In this document: in pieces, positions 8,491 through 18,296 of the stretch
Position numbering within the stretch: the stretch's first letter is position 1
Layout: the number at the start of each line of letters is the position of its first letter
Position numbers and translations under genes: made by a program
Notes under the pieces: model-generated
Told to the model about the DNA's origin: nothing
What the model saw: only the letters and a program-made list of their open reading frames with translations
The model's database searches: none
Origin: Streptomyces clavifer
Lineage (GTDB): Bacteria > Actinomycetota > Actinomycetes > Streptomycetales > Streptomycetaceae
Direction of reading: 5' to 3'
Assembly: GCA_014651175.1 (NCBI GenBank)
Contig: BMWJ01000009.1
Location: 248,001-312,000, forward strand
DNA: 64,000 nt

Positions 8491-9960
8491 TCACCGCTCT
8501 CCGGACGGACGCTTCGTGACGCGCCGTCTCATCGTCTTCCATCTGACCCCGGGCCTCCGCATGGCCAGGGCCGCTTTCGCCGCGGGATCCTCTCGCGCGA
8601 AGGCGATCATGAGCCCGACCGCGAACATGGTCGGCAGCAGGGCCGACCCTCCGTAGGAGAACAGCGGGAGCGGGACACCGGCGATCGGCAACAGGCCGAG
8701 CACCGCACCGATGTTGATCACGGCCTGCGCCGTGATCCAGGTGGTCACGCCTCCCGCTGCGTACCTGACGAAGGGGTCCTCCGTGCGTCCGGCCACGCGG
8801 ATACCCGCATAGCCTAGAGCCGCGAAGAGGGCGAGTACCGACAGCGTCCCCGCCAGACCCAGTTCCTCCCCGGTGATGGCGAAGATGAAGTCGGTGTGGG
8901 GCTCGGGGAGTTGACCCCATTTTTCCACACTTGCCCCCAGCCCGGAACCGAACCATCCGCCGGATGCCAGCGCGTAGATTCCGTGAACGGCCTGCCAGCA
9001 CGAGTCGCCCGGGCCCGGTTCGGACGCGCCGATGCAGCCGAGCCGCGACATCCGGTTGGGGCTGGTCTTGATAAGCAGGAAGCCGATGAGGCCCGCGAAG
9101 GCGAGCACCCCGGCGAAGAGCCTGGTGGGGGCGCCGGCCAGCCAGAGCAGACCGAACAGGATCGCGGTGAGGATGATCGCCGTTCCCATGTCGCCGCCGA
9201 GCATGATCAGTCCGAGCAGCATGAAGGCGACGGGCACGAGCGGCACGAGCATGTGCTTCCACTGCGTCAGCAGACGCTTGTCCTGTTTGCGGGCGAGCAG
9301 GTCCGCGCCCCACAGGACGAGGGCGAGCTTGCCGAACTCGCTGGGCTGCAGTTGGAAGGGGCCGCCCAGGTAGATCCAGTTCTGGTTGCCGTTGACCGAC
9401 ATCCCTATCCCGGGGACCTGGACCAGGACCATCAGGAAGACCGTGCCCGTGAGCAGCGGGTAGGCGAGCGCCCGGTTGAGCTTCACCGGCATGCGCGAGG
9501 CGAGCAGCATCAGTCCGGCGCCGATCACGGCGGCGAGGAACTGCTTGCGGAAGAAGTAGGTGCCGGGCTTGGCGAGCTCCAGGGCCTTGATCATCGAGGC
9601 TGAGTAGACCATCACGAGCCCGAGCACGGTGATCAGGAGGCTGGACCCGAGGATCAGGTAGTAGGCGGTCAGAGGGCGGTCCCAGGCCCTGCGTGCCCGC
9701 TCGTACATCCGCCGCACCCCGGCGCCCCTGGGCGGCCGGGGGGCCGTGCTCCGGCCGCCCCCTCCTCCGCGGGGTGCGGCGGGCCGCCGGGCGCCGGTGG
9801 CCGGGCGGTTCCGCAGGACGAGTCCCGCGGGCTCCGCACGGCCTGCGGGGCCTGCCGGGAGCGGTCCGGCGAGCAGGGGCGGGGTGAACGCCCGGCTGAT
9901 CGCCGCTCCCGCCCGTGAGCGGTCCGCTCCGCGCGCGGCTGAGCTCTCGTCGGCCGGCAT
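8491..9960 (-). CDS. ftsW: FtsW, septal peptidoglycan glycosyltransferase (SEDS family)
   Basis: FtsW polymerises lipid II at the septum together with its partner class B PBP (FtsI). The product has 489 residues. A long Arg/Pro/Gly-rich cytoplasmic N-terminus (about 1-90) precedes roughly ten membrane helices starting at AYYLILGSSLLITVLGLVMV. Family landmarks include the FQLQPSEFGKLALVLW region, the extracytoplasmic loop HGIYALASGGWFGSGLGASVEKWGQLPE (first residues given by position only), and the C-terminal GVPLPLFSYGGSAL. The ATG at 9960 follows GGAGGGG. The reading frame continues upstream into antisense of murD, which is not coding. Confidence 0.95.
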   Translation of the reverse strand: MPADESSAARGADRSRAGAAISRAFTPPLLAGPLPAGPAGRAEPAGLVLRNRPATGARRPAAPRGGGGGRSTAPRPPRGAGVRRMYERARRAWDRPLTAYYLILGSSLLITVLGLVMVYSASMIKALELAKPGTYFFRKQFLAAVIGAGLMLLASRMPVKLNRALAYPLLTGTVFLMVLVQVPGIGMSVNGNQNWIYLGGPFQLQPSEFGKLALVLWGADLLARKQDKRLLTQWKHMLVPLVPVAFMLLGLIMLGGDMGTAIILTAILFGLLWLAGAPTRLFAGVLAFAGLIGFLLIKTSPNRMSRLGCIGASEPGPGDSCWQAVHGIYALASGGWFGSGLGASVEKWGQLPEPHTDFIFAITGEELGLAGTLSVLALFAALGYAGIRVAGRTEDPFVRYAAGGVTTWITAQAVINIGAVLGLLPIAGVPLPLFSYGGSALLPTMFAVGLMIAFAREDPAAKAALAMRRPGVRWKTMRRRVTKRPSGER

Positions 9961-10075
9961 TGTCGCTGTCCCCTCCACTGCTCGTGCCCGGGGGTGTCGC
10001 CGGGGCCCGGGGGGCCGCGGCGGTGCCGCTCGCGTCCCGGTGACCCGGTACGGTACGGCGCGGAGACCGGGCCCG

Positions 10076-11503
10076 TCAGGCGCTCTCGTCGGCGAGACGG
10101 CGGACCGCGTCCGCGAACGCCTCGCCCCGCTTGTTGTAGTTGACGAACATGTCCATCGAGGCACACGCGGGTGCCAGCAGGACGGTGTCGCCCGGCAGGG
10201 CGAGCCGTGCCGCCTCCCCGACCGCTGCGGACATCGCACCAGTGTCGGTCCGGTCGAGGTCGACCACCGGTACCTCGGGGGCGTGTCGCGCCAGGGCTTC
10301 GCGGATCAGGGCGCGGTCGGCGCCGATCAGCACGACGCCCCTCAGCCGCTCGGCCGCCCCGGTCACCAGTTCGTCGAAGGTCGCGCCCTTGGCGAGGCCG
10401 CCCGCGATCCAGACGATCGGGTCGTAGGCCGCGAGGGAGGCCTCGGCGGCATGGGTGTTGGTCGCCTTGGAGTCGTCGATGTAGGTGACGCCGTCGATGT
10501 CCGCGATGTGCTCGATGCGGTGGGCGTCGGGGCGGAAGGCCCGCAGCCCGTCACGCACGGCCGTCGGCGGTACGCCGTAGGCGCGGGCGAGCGCCGCCGC
10601 GGCCAGGGCGTTGGCGATGTTGTGCGGTGCGGGCGGATTGACGTCGGCGACCTCGGCGAGCTCCTGCGCCTGCTTCTGCCGGTTGGTCACGAAGGCCCGG
10701 TCGACGAGGATGCCGTCGACCACGCCGAGCTGCGAGGGACCCGGAGTGCCGAGGGTGAACCCGATGGCGCGGCAGCCCTCCTCGACGTCGGCCTCGCGCA
10801 CCAGGTCCTCGGTCGCGCCGTCCTGCGCGTTGTAGACGCAGGCGACGCTGTTGCCCTCGTAGATCCGGCCCTTGTCGGCCGCGTAACCGGCCATGGAGCC
10901 GTGCCAGTCGAGGTGGTCCGGAGCCAGGTTGAGGACGGCCCCGGAATGGGCGCGCAGCGAGGGCGCCCAGTGCAGCTGGTAGCTGGACAGCTCGACGGCG
11001 AGCACGTCGTACGTCTCGTCGCCGAGCGCCGCGTCCAGCAGGGAGACCCCGATGTTGCCGACCGCGGCGGTGCGCAGACCGGCCGCTTCGAGGATCGAGG
11101 CGAGCATCCGCACGGTCGTGGTCTTGCCGTTGGTCCCGGTGACCGCGAGCCAGGGTGCCGGCTCCCTGCCGTCCTGCCCCCGCAGCCGCCAGGCGAGTTC
11201 GACGTCGCCCCAGACGGGGACGCCCGCCTCGGCGGCTGCCAGGAAGAGCGGCTTGTCGGGCTTCCAGCCGGGAGCCGTGACGACGAGCTCGGTGGACTCG
11301 GGCAGGGTGGCCCCGTCACCGAGGCGCACGGTGATGCCGAGCGCCTCCAGTTCGGCGGCCTGGGCGCGGGAGCGCTCGTCGTCGCCGTCGTTGACGACGG
11401 TGACGCGGGCCCCGCGCTCGTGCAGGGCACGGGCCGCGGGGATGCCGCTGACCCCGAGCCCGGCCACCGTGACGCGCTTGCCCTGCCAGTCCACGTTGCT
11501 CAC
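10076..11503 (-). CDS. murD: MurD, UDP-MurNAc-L-Ala:D-Glu ligase
   Basis: MurD adds D-glutamate to UDP-MurNAc-L-alanine in the cytoplasm using ATP. The 475-residue product has an N-terminal Rossmann-like UDP-binding domain (VTVAGLGVSGIPAARAL), the ATP loop GTNGKTTT at 123-130, and the C-terminal ligase domain (DSKATNTHAAEASL, AGGLAKG). The GTG at 11503 overlaps the mraY stop as GTGA. An in-frame ATG five codons upstream (11518), inside mraY, is an alternative start. It lies 115 bases upstream of ftsW. Confidence 0.96.
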   Translation of the reverse strand: MSNVDWQGKRVTVAGLGVSGIPAARALHERGARVTVVNDGDDERSRAQAAELEALGITVRLGDGATLPESTELVVTAPGWKPDKPLFLAAAEAGVPVWGDVELAWRLRGQDGREPAPWLAVTGTNGKTTTVRMLASILEAAGLRTAAVGNIGVSLLDAALGDETYDVLAVELSSYQLHWAPSLRAHSGAVLNLAPDHLDWHGSMAGYAADKGRIYEGNSVACVYNAQDGATEDLVREADVEEGCRAIGFTLGTPGPSQLGVVDGILVDRAFVTNRQKQAQELAEVADVNPPAPHNIANALAAAALARAYGVPPTAVRDGLRAFRPDAHRIEHIADIDGVTYIDDSKATNTHAAEASLAAYDPIVWIAGGLAKGATFDELVTGAAERLRGVVLIGADRALIREALARHAPEVPVVDLDRTDTGAMSAAVGEAARLALPGDTVLLAPACASMDMFVNYNKRGEAFADAVRRLADESA

Positions 11504-12570
11504 TTCTTGGCTGCCCATCCCGCGTAGAAGAGGCCGAGGCCGACGATCACGCACATGCCCTGGATGATCCAGAAGCGGACCACGACAAGGACCTCGGACC
11601 ACCCCTTGAGTTCGAAGTGGTGCTGGAGCGGCGCCATCCGGAAGACCCGCTTGCCGGTCATCTTGAACGAGCCGACCTGGATGACCACGGACATGGTGAT
11701 CATCACGAAGAGGCCGCCGAGGATGGCCATCAGGAACTCGGTGCGGGAGCAGATCGCGAGGCCCGCGAGAGCGCCGCCGAGGGCCAGCGAACCGGTGTCG
11801 CCCATGAAGATCTTCGCGGGCGAGGTGTTCCACCACAGGAAGCCGAAGCAGGAGCCCATCAGCGCGGAGGCGACGACCGCGAGGTCGAGTGGATCGCGTA
11901 CCTCGAAACACGCCTGGGGGTTGGTCAGCGTGGTCGCGTTGGCGCAGGACTCCTGGAACTGCCACAGCCCGATGAAGGTGTACGCGCCGAAGACCATCAC
12001 CGAGGCGCCGGTGGCCAGGCCGTCCAGACCGTCCGTCAGGTTCACGCCGTTGGACATGGCGAGAATCATGAACAGCGCCCAGACGCAGAACAGCACCGGG
12101 CCGATGGACCACCCGAAGTCCTCGACGAACGAGAGCCGGGTGGACGCCGGGGTGTTGCCCCGGATGTCCGCGAACTGGAGGGAGAGCACGGCGAACGCGA
12201 CGCCGACGATCAGCTGGCCGGCCAGCTTCGCCTTGGCCCGAAGGCCCAGCGAACGCTGCTTGACGATCTTGATGTAGTCGTCGAGGAAGCCGACGAGGCC
12301 CATCCCCGCCATCAGGAACAGGACGAGGACGCCGGAGAAGCGCATCTCCTCGCCGGTGATCACCTTCGCCAGGACGTACGCGATGATCGTCGCCAGGATG
12401 AAGGCGATGCCACCCATGGTGGGCGTGCCCTTTTTACTGCCGTGGGTACGCGGGCCGTCGTCCCGGATGAACTGCCCGTAGCCCTTGCGGGCCAGAAGTT
12501 TGATCAGCAGCGGAGTGCCGACCAGGGTCAGGAAGAGCCCTATGGCTCCCGCGAAGAGGATCTGCCTCAT
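11500..12570 (-). CDS. mraY: MraY, phospho-MurNAc-pentapeptide translocase
   Basis: MraY transfers phospho-MurNAc-pentapeptide to undecaprenyl phosphate, making lipid I, the first membrane step of wall synthesis. The 356-residue protein has about ten membrane helices. Catalytic loop motifs are visible: FLDDYIKI with the Asp pair, NLTDGLDGLA, and FMGDTGSLALGG. The ATG at 12570 overlaps the murF stop as ATGA, and its own stop overlaps murD, so murF-mraY-murD are translationally chained. Confidence 0.97.
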   Translation of the reverse strand: MRQILFAGAIGLFLTLVGTPLLIKLLARKGYGQFIRDDGPRTHGSKKGTPTMGGIAFILATIIAYVLAKVITGEEMRFSGVLVLFLMAGMGLVGFLDDYIKIVKQRSLGLRAKAKLAGQLIVGVAFAVLSLQFADIRGNTPASTRLSFVEDFGWSIGPVLFCVWALFMILAMSNGVNLTDGLDGLATGASVMVFGAYTFIGLWQFQESCANATTLTNPQACFEVRDPLDLAVVASALMGSCFGFLWWNTSPAKIFMGDTGSLALGGALAGLAICSRTEFLMAILGGLFVMITMSVVIQVGSFKMTGKRVFRMAPLQHHFELKGWSEVLVVVRFWIIQGMCVIVGLGLFYAGWAAKK

Positions 12571-13988
12571 CGGACGGCGACCTCACCCTCGGTCGCGTTA
12601 TCCAGCAGTGCCAGGGCGACCCTCTCCAGGCCGACCGACCGGGACGCCTTCACCAGCACGACGTCTCCCGGGCGCAGTTCACTGCGCAACAGGTCGACGG
12701 CCGCCTCTGCGTCGGACACGTGCACCGACTCCTCACCCCACGAACCCTCGTTGTATGCGCCCAGTTGCAGCCAGGAGGCTTCTCTGCCCCCGACAGCGAC
12801 GAGCTTGCTGACGTTGAGCCGGACGGCGAGCCGTCCGACGGCGTCGTGCTCGGCGAGCGACGCGTCACCGAGCTCGGCCATCTGACCGAGCACCGCCCAC
12901 GTGCGCCCCCCGTCTGCCCGTCGGGCCTTGCCCATGGCGGCCAGCGCACGGAGTGCGGCTTTCATGGATTCGGGGTTCGCGTTGTAGGCGTCATTGACGA
13001 CCGTCACACCGTCCGGACGCTCGGTGACCTCCATGCGCCAGCGGGAGAGGGTGCCCGCCTCGGAGAGCGCCTCGGCGATCTCAGTCACGGACATGCCCAA
13101 CTCATGGGCGACGGCGGCCGCGGCGAGCGCGTTCGACACGTGGTGCTCACCGTACAGGCGCAAGGTCACGTCGCTGCACCCGGTGGGTGTGTGGAGCGCG
13201 AAAGCGGGCCGGCCGTCGTCCGTGAGCCGGACGTTCTCTCCCCGTACGTCCGCATCCGGGGCCTCTCCGAAGAGGAGTACCCGGGCTTTTGTACGGGACG
13301 CCATGGCCCGCACGAGCGGGTCGTCGGCGTTGAGGACGGCGAGACCGTCCTCGGGCAGGACCTCCACGAGCTCGCCCTTCGCCTGGGCGATCGCCTCGCG
13401 GCTGCCGAACTCCCCGAGGTGGGCGCTGCCGACGTTGAGGACCAGACCGATCCGCGGAGGCGTCAGGTCGGCGAGGTAGTGGATGTGGCCGATGCCCTTC
13501 GCGCCCATCTCCAGCACCAGGTGGCGGGTTTCCGCCGTGGCGCGCAGCGCGGTGAGCGGCAGACCGATCTCGTTGTTGAGGGAGCCGGGCGTCCAGACCG
13601 TGGGCGCCCGGCGCTCCAGGAGCTGGGCGATCAGGTCCTTCGTGGACGTCTTGCCGGCCGATCCGGTCAGCGCGACGACGGTCGTGCCGAGGCGTTCGAC
13701 GGCGGCGCGTGCGAGGGCGCCCAGCGCGGCCACGACGTCGTCGACGACGATCGCCGGGACTCCGACGGGGCGGGAGGCGAGCACGGCCACCGCGCCCGCC
13801 TCGACGGCGCGCTGCGCGTAGTCGTGGCCGTCGACCCGCTCACCCGCGAACGCGGCGAAGAGCGAGCCCTGCCGCACCTCCCGGGAGTCGATGACGACGG
13901 GGCCGGTGACGACGGCGGACGGGTCCGGAACGTCGTGCGGCTGCCCACCGACGATTCCGGCGATCTCGGCGAGGGAAAGGGGGATCAC
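12567..13988 (-). CDS. murF: MurF, D-Ala-D-Ala adding ligase
   Basis: MurF completes the UDP-MurNAc pentapeptide by adding D-Ala-D-Ala. The 473-residue protein shows an N-terminal UDP-substrate domain (VVTGPVVIDSREVRQGSLF), the ATP loop GSAGKTST at 109-116, and the Mur-ligase C-terminal domain (NDAYNANPESMKAAL, WAVLGQMAELG). The GTG at 13988, five bases after the murE stop, is the first start that gives the family N-terminus (IPLSLAEIAGIVGG). AGGGATG lies upstream. The much longer open frame upstream lies inside murE and is not used. Confidence 0.96.
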   Translation of the reverse strand: MIPLSLAEIAGIVGGQPHDVPDPSAVVTGPVVIDSREVRQGSLFAAFAGERVDGHDYAQRAVEAGAVAVLASRPVGVPAIVVDDVVAALGALARAAVERLGTTVVALTGSAGKTSTKDLIAQLLERRAPTVWTPGSLNNEIGLPLTALRATAETRHLVLEMGAKGIGHIHYLADLTPPRIGLVLNVGSAHLGEFGSREAIAQAKGELVEVLPEDGLAVLNADDPLVRAMASRTKARVLLFGEAPDADVRGENVRLTDDGRPAFALHTPTGCSDVTLRLYGEHHVSNALAAAAVAHELGMSVTEIAEALSEAGTLSRWRMEVTERPDGVTVVNDAYNANPESMKAALRALAAMGKARRADGGRTWAVLGQMAELGDASLAEHDAVGRLAVRLNVSKLVAVGGREASWLQLGAYNEGSWGEESVHVSDAEAAVDLLRSELRPGDVVLVKASRSVGLERVALALLDNATEGEVAVR

Positions 13989-13992
13989 TTGG

Positions 13993-15723
13993 TCATCCCT
14001 GACTGTTGTTCTCGTGGGTGTGTACGCGGTCCTCCGGGGCGTGCACGGCGCGCGTGCGACCCAGGGAGCGCTCGATGGCCTCGCGCAGGACCTCGCGGTC
14101 GTCGAAGGCGCGAACGACTCCGTGGATGTCCTGCCCCTGCTCGTGTCCCTTTCCGGCCACCAGCACGGTGTCGCCGGGCTCCGCCCGGGCGACCGCGGCG
14201 GCGATGGCCGCGGCCCGGTCGGCGTCCACGAGCACGTCACCGCGCTCGTGGACGGGCACCTCGGCGGCGCCGGCGAGCATCGCGGCGAGGATCGCCAGGG
14301 GGTCCTCGGAGCGGGGGTTGTCGGACGTCAGCACGGCGGTGTCGGCGAGCCTGGCCGCGGCGGCGCCCATCGGGCCGCGCTTGGTCGTGTCGCGGTCGCC
14401 GCCGCAGCCGAGCACGATGTGCACCCGGCCCTCGGTGACCTTCTGCAGGGAGCGCAGGACGGATTCGACGGCGTCGGTCTTGTGCGCGTAGTCGACGACC
14501 GCGAGGTACGGCTGTCCGGCGTCGACGCGTTCCAGCCGCCCGGGGACACCGGGGACGGACGCGACGCCGTCCGCGGCGGTCTGCGGGTCGATACCGGCGA
14601 CGGCCAGGGTGACGATCGCGGCGAGGGTGTTGGCGACGTTGAACGGGCCGGGCAGCGGGGCCCTGGCGGTGATCCGCTCGCCCTTGGGGCCGATCACGGT
14701 GAAGCGGCTGTCCCGGGGCCCGACTTCGACGTCGTCGGCCCGCCAGTCGGCGTCCGGGTGGCCTTCGGCGGAGAAGGTGACGACCGGGACGGACGCCTCG
14801 TCGACCAGCCTGCGGCCGTACTCGTCGTCGAAGTTGACGACCCCGAGCCTGCTGCGCCGCGGGGTGAACAACTGCGCCTTCGCCTGGAAGTAGTCCTCCA
14901 TCCCGGAGTGGAACTCCATGTGCTCCGGGCTGAGGTTGTTGAACACGGCGACGTCGAAGACACAGCCGTCGACGCGGCCGAGCACCAGGGCGTGGCTGGA
15001 GACCTCCATGGCGACCGCCTCGACGCCGCGCTCGCGCATGACGGCGAACAGGGCCTGGAGATCGGTCGCTTCCGGGGTGGTGCGCTCCGACTTGATGCGC
15101 TCGTCGCCGATGCGCATCTCGACGGTGCCGATCAGCCCGGTGCTGCGACCGGCGCCGCGCAGCCCGCCCTCGACGAGGTAGGCCGTGGTGGTCTTGCCGG
15201 AGGTCCCGGTGATGCCGATCTGCAGGAGCCCGATGCCGGGCCGCCCGTAGATCTCCGCGGCGATGTCGCCCATACGGCCGCGCGGGTCCTCGGTGAGCAG
15301 CACCGGGAGGCCGGTGGCGGCGGCGCGGTCGGCCCCTGCCGGGTCGGTGAGGATCGCGGCCGCGCCGAGGCCTGCGGCCTGGGCGGCGAAGTCGGCGCCG
15401 TGGAAGCGGGCGCCGGGCAGAGCCGCGTACACGTCACCGGGGCGCACGGCCCGGGAGTCGTGGGTGATTCCGGTGACCTCACCGGGTTCCTGCGGTCCGG
15501 CGCCGAGCCTGGCTGCCAGCTCTCCGAGGGAGGTCGGCCGCAGCCGGTCCGGTCGGGGCGCTCCCGGATAGGTCACAAGCGCGTCCTTCTGAGTGGTTTG
15601 GAACTGATCAGCGTGGGGCACGGCGGTGAGCGTACCGGGCCGACCCGGCCTCCCGCGAAGCGAGGGGCCGGGTTTGCGGTACTTCTCGTTCCGGTTCCCG
15701 GGATCGGGCGTGATGGTCGTCAC
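13993..15723 (-). CDS. murE: MurE, diaminopimelate-adding Mur ligase
   Basis: MurE adds the third stem residue to UDP-MurNAc-L-Ala-D-Glu. The 576-residue product has a basic, poorly conserved N-terminus of about 60 residues, the UDP domain (GITHDSRAVRPGDVYAALPG), the ATP loop GTSGKTTT at 173-180, and the C-terminal motif DNPRSEDP from residue 468. DNPR is the signature of diaminopimelate-type enzymes, as opposed to L-Lys enzymes. Streptomyces walls contain LL-DAP, so that isomer is the expected substrate. The GTG at 15723 lies 15 bases after the ftsI stop with only a weak ribosome site; a GTG at VTYPGAP about 50 residues in is an alternative. Confidence 0.94.
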   Translation of the reverse strand: MTTITPDPGNRNEKYRKPGPSLRGRPGRPGTLTAVPHADQFQTTQKDALVTYPGAPRPDRLRPTSLGELAARLGAGPQEPGEVTGITHDSRAVRPGDVYAALPGARFHGADFAAQAAGLGAAAILTDPAGADRAAATGLPVLLTEDPRGRMGDIAAEIYGRPGIGLLQIGITGTSGKTTTAYLVEGGLRGAGRSTGLIGTVEMRIGDERIKSERTTPEATDLQALFAVMRERGVEAVAMEVSSHALVLGRVDGCVFDVAVFNNLSPEHMEFHSGMEDYFQAKAQLFTPRRSRLGVVNFDDEYGRRLVDEASVPVVTFSAEGHPDADWRADDVEVGPRDSRFTVIGPKGERITARAPLPGPFNVANTLAAIVTLAVAGIDPQTAADGVASVPGVPGRLERVDAGQPYLAVVDYAHKTDAVESVLRSLQKVTEGRVHIVLGCGGDRDTTKRGPMGAAAARLADTAVLTSDNPRSEDPLAILAAMLAGAAEVPVHERGDVLVDADRAAAIAAAVARAEPGDTVLVAGKGHEQGQDIHGVVRAFDDREVLREAIERSLGRTRAVHAPEDRVHTHENNSQG

Positions 15724-15738
15724 TGGGCGTTTCCCGGG

Positions 15739-17742
15739 TCACTCGCCGGGATCGAAGGACACCGGCAGCCGGGCGGGGTCGCTGCCGGAGGGCGCGGTCT
15801 GGAGGGTCTTCAGGGCGAACTCCATGACCTTCTTGTAGATCGGACCGCAGATCTGCCCGCCGAAGTAGCTGCCCTTGGTGGGGTTCTGGATCGCGCAGTA
15901 GACGGTGACCTGCGGGTTGTCGGCCGGGGCGAAGCCCGCGAAGGACGCCGTGTAGCCCTTGTAGACGCCGCGTACGGGATCGACGCGGTTGGCCGTCCCG
16001 GTCTTGCCCGCGACCCGGTAGCCCTGGATGTGGGCCTTGGTCCCGGTGCCCTCCCGGTCGTCGACCACGGACTCCAGCATCTTCGCCAGGGTCCTGGCCG
16101 TCTTCTCGCTGACCACGCGGGTGCGTTCGGGGGCCTCGGACGCCGCGTAGCGGCCGTCGGCCCCCTTGGTGCCGCGGACCAGGGTCGGCTCGATCCTGAC
16201 GCCGCCGTTGGCGATGGTCTGGTAGACCGACGCGGCCTGCATGGCGTTGAGCGACAGGCCCTGGCCGAACGGGATCGTGTACTGCTGCGAGGTCGACCAG
16301 TCCTTGGGCTTGGCCAGGATGCCGGGCGACTCCCCCGGGTAGTCGAGCCCGGTGGTGCTGCCGAGGCCGAATTTGCGCAGGTAGGAGTGCAGGACCTCGT
16401 TGGCCTCCGACTGCGTCTTCCCGAGCTGTCCGGTGGCCAGGATGGTGCCGATGTTGCTCGACTTGGCGAGCACCCCGTTGAGCGTGAGGTACCAGGTGGG
16501 GTGGTCGATGTCGTCCCTGAACGCCCGGTCCCCGCGCCGCAGCCGGTTGGGGACGGTGACGTGCGTGCCGGGGGTCGCGACCCCCTCCTCCAGCACCGCC
16601 GCCATAGACATGACCTTGCTGGTGGATCCGGGCTCGTACACGTCCTGGAGCGCCGCGTTGCCCAGGGCCGCCGAGTTGACCTGCGAGAGGTCGTTCGGGT
16701 CGAAGCCCGGGGCGTTGGCCATGGCCAGCACCTCGCCGGTCCTCGTGTTCTGGACGATGACGTAGCCGCGGTCCGCCTCGGACTTCTTCACCTGGTCGGC
16801 GATGGCCCGCTGGGCCGCCCACTGGATGTCGCGGTCGATGGTCAGCTCGATGTCCGTGCCCTCGACGGCCGGGATCTCCTTGGATCCGGCGGTCGGTACG
16901 GGACGGCCTCCGGCCTGGGCGTACCTGACCTTGCCGTTCTCGCCCTGGAGCTGCTTGTTCAGCTGTGCTTCCAGGCCCCCGCCGCCCTTGCCCTCGGCGT
17001 TGACGAACCCCAGTATCCCGGCGGCGAGATCACCGTTCGGATAGACCCGCCTGGTGGTCGGCTCCTGAAGGACGCCGGCGAGCACGTTGGTGCCCGGGCC
17101 GCCGTCGGCCTTGTCCTCGGCCGCCTTCTCGGCGAAGACGGACTTGAGGTCCTTGATCTGCTTCCAGACCTGCGGGGTCTGCCGGGTGGCCAGCACGGTG
17201 TATCGGCTGGCGGGGGCCGACAGCTTCTTCGTCAGCTCCGCCACGTCCTTGTCGAGGATCGGGGCCAGTAGCGCCGCGGCCTGCTGCGGCGCGTCCGGGG
17301 CCTTGCTGTCCTCGGGGGTGAACATCTTCGGGTCGGCGGTGATGTTGTGCGCGTCCACGCTGGTGGCCAGGGCGATGCCGCCGCGATCGGTGATCTCCCC
17401 GCGTTCGGCCGCGATCGTGTACTCGAGGTAGCGGTTCTTCTCGGCCTTGGCCGCGTACGCGCCGGCGTCGACCGCCTGGACCTGGAGGAGCCGGATGACG
17501 AACGCCAGCATGACGAGCGTCAGACAGAGGCTGATCAGGCGCAGGCGCGGGCGCGGGCTGCCGAGCCGGATGGCCTGGGGGGCCCCGCCGCGCGAGCGCC
17601 CGTTGCGCGGCCGGCCGGGCGAGGACCCCGGCAGCCCGGATTCCCGGCGTGCGGAGGGCCGTGGCCGCCCGGAGCCGCTCGCGCCACTGCGGGGGCGCGC
17701 GGGGCCGGGGACACGGCGGCGCGGCGGTTCCTTGGACGGCAC
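15739..17742 (-). CDS. ftsI: FtsI, septal class B penicillin-binding protein
   Basis: FtsI is the transpeptidase that cross-links septal peptidoglycan made by FtsW. In the 667-residue product a basic, disordered cytoplasmic tail (about 1-80) precedes one membrane helix (LRLISLCLTLVMLAFVIRLL). A PBP dimerisation domain follows (ERGEITDRGGIALATS). The penicillin-binding domain has the active-site STSK at 373-376, SSN at 428-430 and KTG at 580-582. All three catalytic motifs are intact. The GTG at 17742 has AGGTGA upstream and lies four bases past the ftsL stop. Confidence 0.96.
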   Translation of the reverse strand: MPSKEPPRRRVPGPARPRSGASGSGRPRPSARRESGLPGSSPGRPRNGRSRGGAPQAIRLGSPRPRLRLISLCLTLVMLAFVIRLLQVQAVDAGAYAAKAEKNRYLEYTIAAERGEITDRGGIALATSVDAHNITADPKMFTPEDSKAPDAPQQAAALLAPILDKDVAELTKKLSAPASRYTVLATRQTPQVWKQIKDLKSVFAEKAAEDKADGGPGTNVLAGVLQEPTTRRVYPNGDLAAGILGFVNAEGKGGGGLEAQLNKQLQGENGKVRYAQAGGRPVPTAGSKEIPAVEGTDIELTIDRDIQWAAQRAIADQVKKSEADRGYVIVQNTRTGEVLAMANAPGFDPNDLSQVNSAALGNAALQDVYEPGSTSKVMSMAAVLEEGVATPGTHVTVPNRLRRGDRAFRDDIDHPTWYLTLNGVLAKSSNIGTILATGQLGKTQSEANEVLHSYLRKFGLGSTTGLDYPGESPGILAKPKDWSTSQQYTIPFGQGLSLNAMQAASVYQTIANGGVRIEPTLVRGTKGADGRYAASEAPERTRVVSEKTARTLAKMLESVVDDREGTGTKAHIQGYRVAGKTGTANRVDPVRGVYKGYTASFAGFAPADNPQVTVYCAIQNPTKGSYFGGQICGPIYKKVMEFALKTLQTAPSGSDPARLPVSFDPGE

Positions 17743-17746
17743 TGCG

Positions 17747-18247
17747 TCACCTGCCGGGACTCGTCGGGGGCGGAGTGGTGGATGTCGCGGTCGGCGACGG
17801 GGCAGCCGCGGAGGGCTCGGCGGGGGCGGTGGTGGCGGCATTCGCCTCAGGTGTGGGCGCGACCGCGGGGGACGGCCCGGCGGTGGCCCGCTCGGGCACC
17901 CCGCGGACGGTGCCGTCCGGGTTCAGGAAGGCGGGGTTGCCGCCGGGCACCATGCCGAGCTGCCGGGCGCGCCGCTCCAGCGCGTCCGGCTGGGAGTAGC
18001 TGTCGACGTCCCGCTGCAGGGCCTGCTGCTCGTCGGTGAGTTCGGTGGTCTCCCTCTTCAGCTTGCTCAGCTTGAAGGATCCCTCGTTGAGCGCCGAGTT
18101 CAGCAGCAGCAGCGAGATCAGGCCACCGGCGAGGAGCAGCACGACCAGCAGGACGAAGGGGGTGCGGGCGGCGGTGCTCGGACCCGCCGGCATCAGCCGG
18201 GTGAGCCGGCCGGCCCGCCCCTTCGTCTGCTCGGCCGTCCTGGTCAC
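17747..18247 (-). CDS. ftsL: FtsL-like divisome membrane protein
   Basis: This 166-residue bitopic protein has a basic N-terminus, one membrane helix (about 31-50) and a short extracytoplasmic coiled coil (about 55-83: KLSKLKRETTELTDEQQALQ). A DALERRARQLGMV block typical of FtsL/DivIC-type proteins follows, then a Pro/Ala/Thr-rich tail (about 118-166). With FtsQ and DivIC it activates FtsWI. Position between rsmH and ftsI identifies it as FtsL. The GTG at 18247 has GGGGGAGGG upstream. Confidence 0.9.
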   Translation of the reverse strand: MTRTAEQTKGRAGRLTRLMPAGPSTAARTPFVLLVVLLLAGGLISLLLLNSALNEGSFKLSKLKRETTELTDEQQALQRDVDSYSQPDALERRARQLGMVPGGNPAFLNPDGTVRGVPERATAGPSPAVAPTPEANAATTAPAEPSAAAPSPTATSTTPPPTSPGR

Positions 18248-18296
18248 CGGCCCTCCCCCGCCCTTCCCGGCCTCCGGCCGGCCCGGCGGGGCGCGC

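Noticed and set aside
10076-12112. MurD reading frame extending upstream to give about 678 residues
   Set aside because: The extra residues lie inside mraY in another frame and have no MurD homology; the GTGA overlap at 11503 gives the normal MurD length.
13891-17271. A 1126-codon open frame on the plus strand, antisense to murE and ftsI
   Set aside because: Its protein is Gly/Arg/Val/Asp repeats with no domain; it is a shadow of high-GC coding on the minus strand, where murE and ftsI have complete catalytic motifs.
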